Part shown: piece after piece, positions 14,736-23,778 of the stretch
Layout of the letters: each line of letters starts with the position of its first letter
How positions within the stretch are numbered: the stretch's first letter is position 1
Assembly: GCF_000469305.1 (NCBI RefSeq)
Contig: NZ_KI271016.1
Location: forward strand, 1-64,000
DNA from: Faecalitalea cylindroides ATCC 27803
GTDB taxonomy: Bacteria; Bacillota_I; Bacilli_A; Erysipelotrichales; Erysipelotrichaceae
DNA: 64,000 bases
Reading direction: 5' to 3'
Notes under the pieces: model-generated
What the model saw: the letters and a program-made list of their open reading frames with translations, nothing else
Databases searched by the model: none
What the model was told of the DNA's origin: nothing
Translations under genes and position numbers: made by a program

Positions 14736-15134
14736 ATGGTAATCATAGTTTGCCTTGATCAAAAAAATGGAATGCGCTTTAATCATAGACGCTTATCAAG
14801 AGATCGAGAAATTATAAAAGATATTTATAAAATGCTTTTGGATGCTCCCTTATATATGTCATCTCAATCTCAAATTTTGTTTGAAGATTATGATGGCAAG
14901 ATCGTGGTCGATCCAAAATTCATGGAAAAAAGTGATATGTTCTGTTTTGTGGAAACAAGTGATTTTGATACACATAAAGTGGATGAAATCATCGTTTATC
15001 GATTTGATACAGTTTATCCGGCAGACGAATACTTTCCAATAAATCTAAATGAATATATCTTAATGGAAGAAAGTGAATTTAAGGGATATTCCCACGATGT
15101 GATCACTAAAGAAATATACTCAAAGATCATGTAG
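14736..15134 (+). CDS. conserved small protein, often labelled ribonuclease Z-like
   Basis: A 132-residue protein beginning MVIIVCLDQKNGMRFNHRRL with SRDR soon after. It resembles a Bacillota family of about 140 residues that databases often label ribonuclease Z. It lacks the HxHxDH metal motif of true RNase Z, so that label is doubtful. It looks soluble and cytosolic. The RBS AGAAAGGAA lies at the end of the DMT gene, so the two are probably co-transcribed. Function is unknown. Confidence 0.65.
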   Translation: MVIIVCLDQKNGMRFNHRRLSRDREIIKDIYKMLLDAPLYMSSQSQILFEDYDGKIVVDPKFMEKSDMFCFVETSDFDTHKVDEIIVYRFDTVYPADEYFPINLNEYILMEESEFKGYSHDVITKEIYSKIM

Positions 15135-15156
15135 ATGGCTTAGGCCATCTTTTTTA
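15134..15156 (+). terminator. terminator
   Basis: GATGGC (15134-15139) pairs with GCCATC (15144-15149), followed by a T run. Confidence 0.8.
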
Positions 15157-15246
15157 ATGGTCTTGATATTCTTTACCATTGAAAAAAATGAAATATTCTA
15201 TTGTATAATTTTTTAAACATTTGAACGAATAGAAAGAGGTGTAAGA

Positions 15247-15888
15247 ATGCAAATGTTGGATTTAATGAAAGAAAGACATAGTGTACGTCAGTACTCAGAT
15301 AAAAAGATCGACGGTGATGTGAAAACTAAATTAGACACGTATGTCGCATCAATCAATGAAGAAAGTGGATTATCGATGCAGATATTTTATAATGAACCAA
15401 ATTGTTTTAATTCCATGCTGGCTCATTACGGAAAGTTTTCAAATGTTAAGAATTATATCGCGATTGTCGGGAAAAAAGAAGAACAGGAAAAATCAGGCTA
15501 TTATGGAGAAAAGCTTGTGTTAAAGTGCCAGGAATTAGGTTTAAATACATGCTGGGTTGCCTTGACACATGGAAAGGTAAATGTACAAACAAAACCACAG
15601 CAAAAACTCTTGATCTTAATTGCGCTGGGTTATGGTACAAACACGGGTGTTGCTCATAAAAGCAAGCCAATTAAAGAATTATGTAAAGAAGATGCGTATC
15701 CTGAGTGGTTCATGAAAGGAATGGAAGCAGTAAGCTTAGCACCTACTGCCATGAATCAACAAAAGTTTTTATTTGAAATGAAAAATGGTCAAGTCTATGC
15801 TAAAGCTTTAAGAGGTTTCTATTCAAAAATAGATCTTGGAATCGTGAAATATCACTTTGAAACTATAACAGGTCACAAGGTGAGATAA
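15247..15888 (+). CDS. nitroreductase-family FMN oxidoreductase
   Basis: A 213-residue protein opening with MKERHSVRQYSDKKID, the FMN-binding start of the nitroreductase family. LGLNTCWVALTHGK near 98 and SLAPTAMNQQKF near 164 follow. The family uses NAD(P)H to reduce nitro compounds, quinones or flavins in the cytosol; the substrate is not predictable. RBS is AGAGGTG. The downstream ArsR-type regulator overlaps its stop by one base, so the regulator probably controls this operon. Confidence 0.85.
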   Translation: MQMLDLMKERHSVRQYSDKKIDGDVKTKLDTYVASINEESGLSMQIFYNEPNCFNSMLAHYGKFSNVKNYIAIVGKKEEQEKSGYYGEKLVLKCQELGLNTCWVALTHGKVNVQTKPQQKLLILIALGYGTNTGVAHKSKPIKELCKEDAYPEWFMKGMEAVSLAPTAMNQQKFLFEMKNGQVYAKALRGFYSKIDLGIVKYHFETITGHKVR

Positions 15889-16253
15889 TGGATGCTCATA
15901 AAGAAATTGAGCAATTGGCTACAGATTTTGAACAATGTCGAAAGGTTTTGATTGCTCTTGGAGATGAGAACCGTCAACATATGATCATGGAAATGATGAA
16001 GATGAAGGATTGTTATGGAGTACGTGTAAATGATATTTCAAAAAAGACACATTTATCTAGACTGGCTGTATCTCATCATTTACAGATTTTAAAACAAGCC
16101 GGCATCTTGAATATGCGAAAGGAAGGAACAAAAAACTATTATTATTTTGATCCTGATCAAACAGGTTTTGAGTTGTTGATCAATGTTTTACAAAAGACGA
16201 TATTCATTACTTCCAGTTTGCCTGATCGTAGTAAATCAAGTGACGAAGAATAA
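15888..16253 (+). CDS. ArsR-family transcriptional regulator
   Basis: A 121-residue winged-helix protein. Its recognition helix reads KTHLSRLAVSHHLQILKQAG, the ArsR pattern, followed by a beta wing MRKEGTKNYYYFD. No CxC metal motif is seen on the DNA-binding helix, so metal sensing is not supported. The start codon overlaps the nitroreductase stop (TAATG) behind AAGGTGAG. It probably regulates its own operon. Confidence 0.85.
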   Translation: MDAHKEIEQLATDFEQCRKVLIALGDENRQHMIMEMMKMKDCYGVRVNDISKKTHLSRLAVSHHLQILKQAGILNMRKEGTKNYYYFDPDQTGFELLINVLQKTIFITSSLPDRSKSSDEE

Positions 16254-16264
16254 AAGTATAAATT

Positions 16265-16334
16265 TTAGCACTCTTTGCTTGACTCTGCCAAATATTGTGA
16301 TATGATATTAGCAGTTAAAGATAATGAGTGCTAA
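16265..16334 (+). promoter_or_regulatory. clpB promoter with two half-degenerate CIRCE operators
   Basis: Promoter TTGACT (16279-16284), 16 bases, TATGAT (16301-16306). CIRCE 1 at 16265-16291 is TTAGCACTC-N9-CTCTGCCAA: left arm perfect, right arm 5 of 9. CIRCE 2 at 16308-16334 is TTAGCAGTT-N9-GAGTGCTAA: left arm 7 of 9, right arm perfect. CIRCE 1 covers the -35 and CIRCE 2 the transcription start. HrcA repression relieved by heat is the known logic for this box. Confidence 0.8.
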
Positions 16335-16346
16335 GGAGGTGCTATT

Positions 16347-18896
16347 ATGAACTATGAACAAATGTCAGAAAGGCTTCAGAAGATACTGGTAGCGGCTGTT
16401 GAACAGGCAAGAAATGCACAGCATCCAAGTGTGGATACAATTGATCTGTTGCAGGTGATTTTCGAAGATGATGTCCTAGATGGTCTATTTACAAGAATTA
16501 ATCTAGATAAACAGCGTGCTCTAGAGATCATCGCAGAAGAAAATCAGAGAATCGTCAAAAGCCCTGCTCAAAATTTAAATTTCTCAAATGAAGTAAATAA
16601 GAGTTTTGAAAAGGCATCAAAATGGGCAACGGAACATGAGGAAACGTATCTATCAGTTGCCAGTGTTTTTCTAGCTTTGTTGTTTAATAAATCGTATATA
16701 TCAAAACGTATTGTCAAAGAATTTAATTTAAAAGAAGAAGTATGTAAGAATGCTGAATTGGAAAGACGAAATGGTAAAAAGTTTGATACTCCAAATTCAG
16801 AAGAAAATGTGGAAGCTTTGAAGAAATACGGAAGAGATTTAGTACAGGATGTTCGTGATGGTAAGATAGATCCAATTATTGGTCGTGACGATGAAATTCG
16901 TCGTGTTATTCAGATCTTATCGCGTAAGACAAAGAACAATCCAGTATTGATTGGTGAACCGGGTGTTGGTAAAACAGCCGTTGTAGAAGGAATTGCCTGG
17001 CGAATCATGAAAGGGGATGTTCCAGAGTCTTTAAAAGAAAAAAGATTGATTGAGCTGGATATGGGCTCTTTGATTGCCGGTGCAAAATATCGCGGTGAAT
17101 TTGAAGAGCGTTTAAAAGCTGTTCTTGAAGAAGTTAAAAATGCAAATGGTCAAATCATCTTATTTATTGATGAGATTCATAACTTAGTTGGGGCCGGTAA
17201 AACTGAAGGGTCTATGGATGCTGCAAATTTATTGAAGCCGATGTTGGCACGTGGCGAGTTACACTGTATAGGTGCAACGACATTCAATGAATATCGTAAA
17301 TATATCGAAAAAGACGCAGCATTAGAAAGACGTTTTCAAAAAGTCATGGTTGCTCAGCCAAGTGTTGAAGATACAATCAGTATCCTTCGTGGATTAAAAG
17401 ATCGTTTTGAAAGTTATCATGGCGTTCGTATTCTTGATGAATCTTTGATTGCGGCAGCCGTATTATCGGATCGTTATATCACAGATCGTTTCTTACCAGA
17501 TAAAGCCATTGATTTAGTAGATGAAGCATGTGCTACTTTAAAAGTGGAGATGGAAAGCATGCCTCAGGAATTGGATGAATTATCTCGTAAGATTTTGCAA
17601 TTGCAGATTGAAAAAACGTCATTAATTAAAGAAGAAGATAAGAAGGCTATTGAAAGGCGTCATGAAATTGAAGATGAATTGTCAAAATTACAGTCACAGC
17701 GTGATGAAATGCATTCACGTTGGGAAGATGAAAAAGCCGCATTGAATTCATCAAAAGAAGATAAACAGAAACTTGAAAAAGCACGTTTAGACTTAGAACA
17801 AGCTCAAAATGAAGCGCGTTATGAAGATGCTGCAAAACTTCAATATGGTATTATTCCTGAACTCGAACAACGAATTGCCAAAAGTTCTCAATTGGAAAAA
17901 GAAGACGCTTTGATTCAGGAAACAGTCGATGAAGAATTGATTGCAAAGATCGTATCCAGATGGACAGGCGTCGAAGTTTCTCGTTTAGTTGAAAGTGAAA
18001 GACAGAAACTTATTCATCTAAAAGAAGAGCTTGAAAAACGTGTTGTAGGACAAGATGAAGCATTAGAGTTGGTTTGTGATGCAATCTTGCGATCTAAAGC
18101 TCAGATTCAAGACGAAAATCGTCCAATTGGTTCTTTCATGTTCTTAGGGCCTACAGGTGTTGGTAAGACAGAGGTTGCCAAAGCTTTGGCAGAACAATTA
18201 TTTGATGATGAACGTCATATCGTAAGGATCGATATGTCTGAATATATGGAAAAACACAGTGTAGCACGATTGATTGGTGCACCTCCAGGATATGTTGGGT
18301 ATGAAGAAGGTGGACAGTTGACCGAAGCTGTACGAAGAAATCCATATAGTATCGTATTGTTTGATGAAATTGAAAAAGCGCATCCAGATGTATTCAATGT
18401 TTTATTGCAGATATTAGATGATGGAAGAATCACGGATTCCAAGGGTGTCACAGTTGATTTTAAGAATACGATCATTATCTTAACCAGCAACTTAGGTAGC
18501 CAATATGCATTTGAAAAAGATAATTATGATAAGTATATGGATGAAGTGAAACGTCATTTTAAACCAGAATTTATAAATCGTATCGATGAAATCATTGTCT
18601 TTAACAGTTTAGATGATGAATCCTTTATCAAGATCGCTCATAAATTTATTGATCAGCTTGTACATCGTTTAAGCTTACGTGACATTAAATTGAATGTATC
18701 CGATGATGTTTATCGCCAGATTGCCAAAATGGGCGTAGATCCAGTTTATGGTGCTCGTCCAATGAAACGATATATTCAAAGGCAAATCGAAACAAGAATT
18801 GCCAAAGCAATCATTGCTTCAAAGGTTGATAAAGATCAAACTATTGATTTGGATTATATTGATGATGACTATAGGATCACGATTCATGAAAATTAG
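16347..18896 (+). CDS. clpB: ClpB disaggregase
   Basis: An 849-residue Hsp100 ATPase. It has an N-terminal Clp_N domain (1-150), a first AAA+ module (Walker A GEPGVGKT near 203, Walker B LFIDEIHN near 270), a long charged coiled-coil middle domain at about 400-520, and a second AAA+ module (GPTGVGKT near 600). The full-length middle domain and no visible ClpP-binding tripeptide loop separate ClpB from ClpC/ClpA. With DnaK it rescues aggregated proteins in the cytosol. RBS is AAGGAGG. Two CIRCE boxes precede it; dnaK and hrcA are not in the window. Confidence 0.93.
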   Translation: MNYEQMSERLQKILVAAVEQARNAQHPSVDTIDLLQVIFEDDVLDGLFTRINLDKQRALEIIAEENQRIVKSPAQNLNFSNEVNKSFEKASKWATEHEETYLSVASVFLALLFNKSYISKRIVKEFNLKEEVCKNAELERRNGKKFDTPNSEENVEALKKYGRDLVQDVRDGKIDPIIGRDDEIRRVIQILSRKTKNNPVLIGEPGVGKTAVVEGIAWRIMKGDVPESLKEKRLIELDMGSLIAGAKYRGEFEERLKAVLEEVKNANGQIILFIDEIHNLVGAGKTEGSMDAANLLKPMLARGELHCIGATTFNEYRKYIEKDAALERRFQKVMVAQPSVEDTISILRGLKDRFESYHGVRILDESLIAAAVLSDRYITDRFLPDKAIDLVDEACATLKVEMESMPQELDELSRKILQLQIEKTSLIKEEDKKAIERRHEIEDELSKLQSQRDEMHSRWEDEKAALNSSKEDKQKLEKARLDLEQAQNEARYEDAAKLQYGIIPELEQRIAKSSQLEKEDALIQETVDEELIAKIVSRWTGVEVSRLVESERQKLIHLKEELEKRVVGQDEALELVCDAILRSKAQIQDENRPIGSFMFLGPTGVGKTEVAKALAEQLFDDERHIVRIDMSEYMEKHSVARLIGAPPGYVGYEEGGQLTEAVRRNPYSIVLFDEIEKAHPDVFNVLLQILDDGRITDSKGVTVDFKNTIIILTSNLGSQYAFEKDNYDKYMDEVKRHFKPEFINRIDEIIVFNSLDDESFIKIAHKFIDQLVHRLSLRDIKLNVSDDVYRQIAKMGVDPVYGARPMKRYIQRQIETRIAKAIIASKVDKDQTIDLDYIDDDYRITIHEN

Positions 18897-18906
18897 TCAT
18901 TTATTA

Positions 18907-18946
18907 AAGATCAACACAAAAATATTCGTGTTGGTCTTTTTTTTGA
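18907..18946 (+). terminator. clpB terminator
   Basis: AAGATCAACAC (18907-18917) pairs with GTGTTGGTCTT, followed by a long T run. Confidence 0.8.
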
Positions 18947-19001
18947 TACTTTTCATCTTGGTTTTTTTCTTCTATAATTTCATTAGAAAGAAGGAAAAAT
19001 T

Positions 19002-19730
19002 ATGTCATTAAAAGAATGGATCAAAGAATCAAATAACATCGTCTTTTTTGGAGGCGCTGGTGTTTCAACAGAAAGCAATATACCAGATTTCAGAAGTGAT
19101 AATGGTCTATATAAAAAACAATACCCTTATCCAGCAGAAGTAATGTTGTCACATAGTTTTTATGAATCAAATCCTAAAGAGTTTTTTGAATTTTACTTTA
19201 ATCAAATGATATATAAAGATGCGAAACCAAATAAAGCACATTTAGCATTAGCGCAATTAGAAAAACAAGGCAAGCTAAAAGCTGTGATAACACAAAATAT
19301 TGATGGTTTGCATCAGGCAGCTGGTTCAAAAACTGTGTATGAGTTACATGGGTCGGTTTTAAGGAATACATGTACAGGATGTCATGAAAAATATACTTTA
19401 GATCAAATGTTAGAATTTCGTGATGAAAATGGCATTCCTAGATGTCCAAAATGCAATCATATTATTAAGCCGGATGTCGTGCTGTATGAGGAAGGTTTAG
19501 ATGAAAGAACCATGATGAATGCCATTCAGGCAATTGCACAAGCCGATCTGTTAATTGTTGGTGGTACAAGTTTAGTTGTCTATCCAGCCGCTGGATTGAT
19601 CCGTTATTTTCAAGGAAAACACCTGGTGTTGATCAATAAAGATAAAACATCAATGGATGACATAGCGGATCTAGTGATTCATGATTCAATAGGAAAAGTG
19701 TTATCAGAAAGTGTTGAACTTTATGACTAG
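19002..19730 (+). CDS. cobB: SIR2-family NAD-dependent protein deacylase
   Basis: A 242-residue sirtuin. The NAD-binding motif is GAGVSTESNIPDFR (about 19-32), QNIDGLHQAAG lies near 100 and the catalytic His is in ELHGS near 116. The zinc is held by CTGC near 124 and CPKC near 147. It removes acyl groups from lysines in the cytosol using NAD and so links metabolism to protein acetylation. RBS is GAAGGA. The next gene overlaps its end by eight bases, giving a compact operon of four genes. Confidence 0.9.
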   Translation: MSLKEWIKESNNIVFFGGAGVSTESNIPDFRSDNGLYKKQYPYPAEVMLSHSFYESNPKEFFEFYFNQMIYKDAKPNKAHLALAQLEKQGKLKAVITQNIDGLHQAAGSKTVYELHGSVLRNTCTGCHEKYTLDQMLEFRDENGIPRCPKCNHIIKPDVVLYEEGLDERTMMNAIQAIAQADLLIVGGTSLVVYPAAGLIRYFQGKHLVLINKDKTSMDDIADLVIHDSIGKVLSESVELYD

Positions 19731-20067
19731 AGAATTAAAGAAGATGCTTTTTAAAGATATTTTTCCCTTATATGTAAATAAAGTCGAAAGAAAAGGGCAT
19801 ACAAGACAAGAATTAATAGATATGCTTAACTGGTTGTGTGGGTATGATGAAACAGATATTAAAGTTTGTATAGATAAAAATATAGACTTGGAAACTTTTT
19901 TCATGGATTGTCCTAAATTGAATCCAAACAGAAAGAATGTGACAGGTACTATCTGTAATGTTAAGATACAAGACATCGAAGATGAAATGATTCAAGATAT
20001 TCGAATCATGGATAAACTGGTTGATGATATCGCAAAAGGAAAAAAGAAACAGATATGGAAAAGCTAG
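19723..20067 (+). CDS. DUF2200-family protein
   Basis: A 114-residue soluble protein. It opens MTRELKKMLFKDIFPLYVNK and has LNPNRKNVTGTICNVK in the middle and a MDKLVDDIAKGK end, the order found in the DUF2200 family. Function is unknown. The chosen ATG 19723 overlaps the cobB stop region (ATGACTAG). Its own stop overlaps the next start by 13 bases, so translation of the group is probably coupled. Confidence 0.8.
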   Translation: MTRELKKMLFKDIFPLYVNKVERKGHTRQELIDMLNWLCGYDETDIKVCIDKNIDLETFFMDCPKLNPNRKNVTGTICNVKIQDIEDEMIQDIRIMDKLVDDIAKGKKKQIWKS

Positions 20068-20591
20068 ATGTTTTGAAACAAGGCAGACCATTGGATTGTG
20101 ATTTAAAAGTAAAATTGTATTATGACATATTGGATGATTTACAGATTGCGTATCAGCGTCTTGATTTGAAGGATTTGTCTTTGAATGAAGATATAAAAAG
20201 AATTGATGATATTTTAGAAACAAGAGCAATCAAAAATCTATTGTTTCGAACGCTTTCAAAGAGAAATCCAAGATATTTTATGATCATCTTATTTAGTGAT
20301 GAACGATTTGACACCCATGCATTTCGTAATAAATATCAATTACCTAAGATTGAAATGGTGCTAGAGGATGAATTAAAAAGTTTATTGCATACGCATTCAG
20401 GAGCTGTAAGTATTATTGAATTGTTTCATGATGTAGAGAATCAAATCAACTTATATATACAGAAGGATGTTTTAAAACAAACATATTTTCGCTTTCATCC
20501 AAATGATGAAGATACACTGCTTTGTATAAAGACAAAAGATCTGATGGAAACATTGCTCCCATTTCTTCATCATACGTGTCATATATTTTAG
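20055..20591 (+). CDS. YbaK/ProX-type tRNA-editing domain protein
   Basis: A 178-residue single-domain protein resembling ProX/PrdX deacylases. It has an N-terminal YDILDDLQIAYQRLDL, a central GAVSIIELFHD (GxVSPFGL-like, but without the Pro) near 116-126, and FHPNDEDTLLCI near 150. Relatives hydrolyse mischarged Ala-tRNA(Pro) or Cys-tRNA(Pro) in trans. The catalytic-loop residues differ somewhat from the textbook version, so activity is likely but unproven. Confidence 0.75.
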   Translation: MEKLDVLKQGRPLDCDLKVKLYYDILDDLQIAYQRLDLKDLSLNEDIKRIDDILETRAIKNLLFRTLSKRNPRYFMIILFSDERFDTHAFRNKYQLPKIEMVLEDELKSLLHTHSGAVSIIELFHDVENQINLYIQKDVLKQTYFRFHPNDEDTLLCIKTKDLMETLLPFLHHTCHIF

Positions 20592-20608
20592 ATTGTGAGG
20601 AATAGAAC

Positions 20609-21235
20609 ATGAAAAATGATTTTTGTTTAATATTTGATATGGATGGTACATTATGGGATGCAACAGGAAGCATCTTGAATTCTGCCAATGAAGTTCTGGA
20701 AAAGGAAAAAGGATGGAAAGATTATTTAGATCTGGATACATTAAATCGTGTCATGGGTTTGGAAATTGAGGAAATAGCCAATATTTATTTTCCTGAGCTG
20801 GAACAGGAAGAAAAAATGGATTTGATTTATAAGGTCATGGATAATGAAAACTTATATTTATCAAAACATGGAGGTATTTTGTATCCGAATGTTGAATCGA
20901 CACTTCAGATCCTTTCACAAAAATATGATTTAATGATCGTAACGAATGCACAGGAAGGATATACAGATTCAATGTATCAATCCCATGGCCTAAAAAAATA
21001 TTTTATAGATGAATTGACTTATGGAGAGACAATGAAACCAAAAGGCCAAAACATTTCTTTGATCATGGAAAGAAATAACTACCAAAAGGCTTATTATATT
21101 GGGGATACGCAAAAAGATAAAGATGCTTGCGAATTCGCTAAGATTCCTTTTGTGTATGCAAGCTATGGCTTTGGGGATGTCAAAGATTATGATAAAAAGA
21201 TTGATTCATTCGAAGAATTGTTGAATTTATTTTAA
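20609..21235 (+). CDS. HAD-superfamily hydrolase, phosphoglycolate phosphatase-like
   Basis: A 208-residue HAD enzyme. Motif I FDMDGTLWD lies at about 8-16, motif II is VTNAQ near 111, and motifs III/IV (KPKGQN, then GDTQKDKDAC) lie near 143 and 168. An alpha-helical cap sits between motifs I and II. It dephosphorylates a small cytosolic metabolite; the substrate is not predictable. RBS is GTGAGGAA. It is the last gene of the cobB group. Confidence 0.85.
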   Translation: MKNDFCLIFDMDGTLWDATGSILNSANEVLEKEKGWKDYLDLDTLNRVMGLEIEEIANIYFPELEQEEKMDLIYKVMDNENLYLSKHGGILYPNVESTLQILSQKYDLMIVTNAQEGYTDSMYQSHGLKKYFIDELTYGETMKPKGQNISLIMERNNYQKAYYIGDTQKDKDACEFAKIPFVYASYGFGDVKDYDKKIDSFEELLNLF

Positions 21236-21248
21236 AAAAATGTGAATC

Positions 21249-21279
21249 ATATTGTTACTTCGTGAAAAAATAACAATAT
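21249..21279. terminator. hairpin after HAD gene, terminator-like or operator
   Basis: ATATTGTTA (21249-21257) and TAACAATAT (21271-21279) are perfect inverted repeats. A T-rich stretch follows after a short gap, so the terminator is imperfect. An operator for the downstream agaS promoter (TATAAT at 21336) is also possible. Confidence 0.5.
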
Positions 21280-21377
21280 ATTTGCATTTTTTATTTTGAA
21301 TTAATCAAGAATATTTAAAATAGATAAAAAACAGTTATAATGTGATTGTAGAAATTTAATAGAAAAGGAGATAAAAA

Positions 21378-22553
21378 ATGTTCGGAAAAGAAACTCAAGA
21401 ATGGCAGGAAAATAATGGTATTTATACCGCAACAGAGATTGCTCAACAGCCTGCTACATGGAAAAAAACTATTGCTCAGATTAAATCTGAAAAAGAAGCT
21501 ATTAAAGCTTTCTTAGAACCTGTATTAAGTGCAGATGACTATGACATCATTTTTACTGGTGGTGGAACAAGTGAGTATGTTGGTAATGCCGCATTTTCTT
21601 ATGTAAATCGATATACGGGATATCATGCAAAATCATATGGTTCAACAGATATTTGTGAAACTCCTGAAAATTATCTTTCTAGAGATAGAAAAACTTTATT
21701 AGTAAACTTTGCTCGTTCAGGAAACTCTCCTGAAAGTGTAGGTTCAGTTCAGGTTGCAGATGAAGTATGTAAAGAAAATGTTTATCATCTATTTATTACA
21801 TGTAATATTGACGGAGCATTATCAAAAGAAGCTGCAAAACGTGATAATGCATATGCAATCAATCTAACTCCAGAAACACATGACCAATCCTTTGCTATGA
21901 CTTCAAGTTTTTCAAATATGTTATTAGCTGCAGTTTTGTGTTTCCGTTTGGATGATCTTGATGAAATGGAAGCAGAAATGCAGTCAGTCATTGAAAAAGG
22001 TCAAGAAATGATCGATGAAGGATACAAAGCTTTAGAACAATTGGTTAAAGACTTTGACTTTGATCGCATTGTGTATTTAGGAGCAAATGTATTAAAAGGA
22101 ATCGCTCAGGAATCTCAGTTAAAAATCTGTGAGTTAACAGCTGGTAAAGTAACAACAACATTTGATAGCCCAATGGGATTCAGACATGGTCCTAAATCTG
22201 TTATAAATGATAAAACATTGACAATCGTTTACATGAGCGATGATGAATATCAGCGTCAGTATGAATACGATATCGTTAAAGAAATTTCTTCTCAAAGAAA
22301 AGCAAATCGTTTGGTTGCTGTAAGTGCGCATTCTGATCCAGAAATTGAAAGTATGGTAGATCTATTCGTAAACTTTGATTTGGATCATAAGAAAGATAAT
22401 GTATTTTTAGGATTTGATTATATCTTAGTGGCTCAGATCATTGCGTTATTCAAATCATTGTCTTATGGAATTACACCAGATAATCCATGTCCATCGGGAG
22501 AAGTTAACCGTGTTGTTAAGGGCGTAACGATTTACGAATATAAAGCTAAATAA
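21378..22553 (+). CDS. agaS: AgaS-type SIS-domain sugar isomerase/deaminase
   Basis: A 391-residue protein with two SIS domains. FTGGGTSEYVGNAA lies near 57, VNFARSGNSPESVGS near 110 holds the phosphosugar-binding Ser residues, and FRHGPKSVIND near 270 is the active-site region. Length and motifs match AgaS, which converts galactosamine-6-P (or related amino-sugar phosphates) to tagatose-6-P with release of ammonia. RBS is AAGGAG. It is followed 21 bases later by a PTS IIA gene, so it should process the sugar imported by the linked PTS. Confidence 0.88.
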   Translation: MFGKETQEWQENNGIYTATEIAQQPATWKKTIAQIKSEKEAIKAFLEPVLSADDYDIIFTGGGTSEYVGNAAFSYVNRYTGYHAKSYGSTDICETPENYLSRDRKTLLVNFARSGNSPESVGSVQVADEVCKENVYHLFITCNIDGALSKEAAKRDNAYAINLTPETHDQSFAMTSSFSNMLLAAVLCFRLDDLDEMEAEMQSVIEKGQEMIDEGYKALEQLVKDFDFDRIVYLGANVLKGIAQESQLKICELTAGKVTTTFDSPMGFRHGPKSVINDKTLTIVYMSDDEYQRQYEYDIVKEISSQRKANRLVAVSAHSDPEIESMVDLFVNFDLDHKKDNVFLGFDYILVAQIIALFKSLSYGITPDNPCPSGEVNRVVKGVTIYEYKAK

Positions 22554-22574
22554 GGTTATAGGAGGTTAATAAAG

Positions 22575-23003
22575 ATGATAGGATTAATTGTAACTGGTCA
22601 TGGTCATTTTGCGACTGGACTTACAACAAGTTTAAACTTGATTGCTGGAGAACCAAAAGATTATGTTGCGGTAGATTTTGAGGCAACAGATTCTGTAGAA
22701 GATTTAGAAAAAAAATTAACAGCTGCCATGGATTCACTAAAACATTGTGATTCAATCTTGGTTTTGAGCGACCTTGCAGGTGGTTCGCCATTTAAAACCT
22801 CAGTTGAAATTGGTTTCCCTAAAGGAAATGTAGAAGTTATAGCTGGTACAAACCTTGGTATGTTAATTGAAATCAACTTAACTCGTACATTTATGGAAGA
22901 TGTTAAAGATTTAGCAGCTTCTGCAGTAAATGTTGGTAAAGATCAGGTTGTACGATATGAATTTAAGCCTGTAAAACACGAAGAAGTAACAGACGGTATT
23001 TAA
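22575..23003 (+). CDS. mannose-family PTS EIIA component
   Basis: A 142-residue EIIA of the mannose/sorbose/GalNAc family. The N-terminus MIGLIVTGHGHFATGL carries the phospho-accepting His9, and LVLSDLAGGSPF lies near 58-69. It takes phosphate from HPr and passes it to the separate IIB at 25.2 kb. Pairing with agaS points to amino-sugar (GalNAc or galactosamine) uptake. RBS is AGGAGG. A strong terminator follows, so IIA is transcribed apart from IIB, IIC and IID. Confidence 0.9.
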   Translation: MIGLIVTGHGHFATGLTTSLNLIAGEPKDYVAVDFEATDSVEDLEKKLTAAMDSLKHCDSILVLSDLAGGSPFKTSVEIGFPKGNVEVIAGTNLGMLIEINLTRTFMEDVKDLAASAVNVGKDQVVRYEFKPVKHEEVTDGI

Positions 23004-23020
23004 AAAAAATAATTAAATAA

Positions 23021-23051
23021 TACGTGGGACTTAGTGTTCCCACGTATTTTG
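23021..23051 (+). terminator. terminator after PTS IIA
   Basis: ATACGTGGGA and TCCCACGTAT form a ten-pair stem with loop of about eight bases, followed by a short T-rich stretch. The next promoter's TATAAT follows at once. Confidence 0.8.
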
Positions 23052-23087
23052 TTGTATAATGAATAATATTTTGAAAGGAAATGTTTT

Positions 23088-23753
23088 ATGTCACGTAGTA
23101 TAGTTATCGTTATTCTTGTTATTATCTTGATTGCTATCCCTATTCTTATGAGAAAGCTTTCATGGAAAAAAATGATTAATGCTCTTAACGACGTTGATTA
23201 TAATCGATATTATGATATTATCGATTCTTTTTCATGCAAAATGACTTTTTCAGCGTTTGATCGTGAAAATATGCGTTTGTCTGGGTTTATTGCACAAAAT
23301 CGAAAAGATGATGTTGAAAATCAGATAAAAATGATGATGAATATGCGCATCAAACCAAAACAAAAAGTGGCGTTAGGTACTCGAGGTTTTTATTATTATT
23401 TAGAGCAAGGGAAGGCAAAAAGAGCCAGAGATATGATTGATTTTGCTAAAGCAAATGGACCAGAATCGTCATATAAAGATTTAGAGCTTCAATATAGTAT
23501 TCTCTTAAAGAAAGAGAGTAAATATATTGATGAGGTTAAAGCAAAAATAGATGCAATTTGGAATGGAAAAGATCATTTAGATGGAGACAAAAAGGTTGTT
23601 GTGGGAACTTTTCAATATTTAATTGGCTTGCAATATTCTTATAAAAACGATTTAGAAAATATGAAACTATATTTTGAACAGGCGTTAGAGAATGTAGCTG
23701 GAACACCTTATGAGGAAAATATTAAAAATATATTAAAAGAAAAAAATATATAA
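23088..23753 (+). CDS. membrane-anchored protein of unknown function, TPR-like
   Basis: A 221-residue protein with one N-terminal membrane helix (about 4-22) and a soluble helical remainder. The pattern of paired helices and the end LENMKLYFEQALENVAG suggest tetratricopeptide-like repeats, but no repeat is clear enough to name. RBS is GAAAGGAA, with TATAAT about 30 bases upstream. It sits inside the amino-sugar PTS locus, but its own promoter and terminator suggest it is independent of it. Confidence 0.65.
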   Translation: MSRSIVIVILVIILIAIPILMRKLSWKKMINALNDVDYNRYYDIIDSFSCKMTFSAFDRENMRLSGFIAQNRKDDVENQIKMMMNMRIKPKQKVALGTRGFYYYLEQGKAKRARDMIDFAKANGPESSYKDLELQYSILLKKESKYIDEVKAKIDAIWNGKDHLDGDKKVVVGTFQYLIGLQYSYKNDLENMKLYFEQALENVAGTPYEENIKNILKEKNI

Positions 23754-23778
23754 AAAAGGCTGAATCTCAGCCTTTTTA
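23752..23778. terminator. bidirectional terminator
   Basis: AAAAAAGGCTGA and TCAGCCTTTTT pair around ATC. It lies between convergent genes and overlaps the AraC gene's stop region. Confidence 0.8.

Noticed and set aside
16265-16334. A single CIRCE operator with arms split by 52 bases
   Set aside because: Each perfect arm has a degenerate partner at the standard nine-base spacing, so two operators explain the pattern better.
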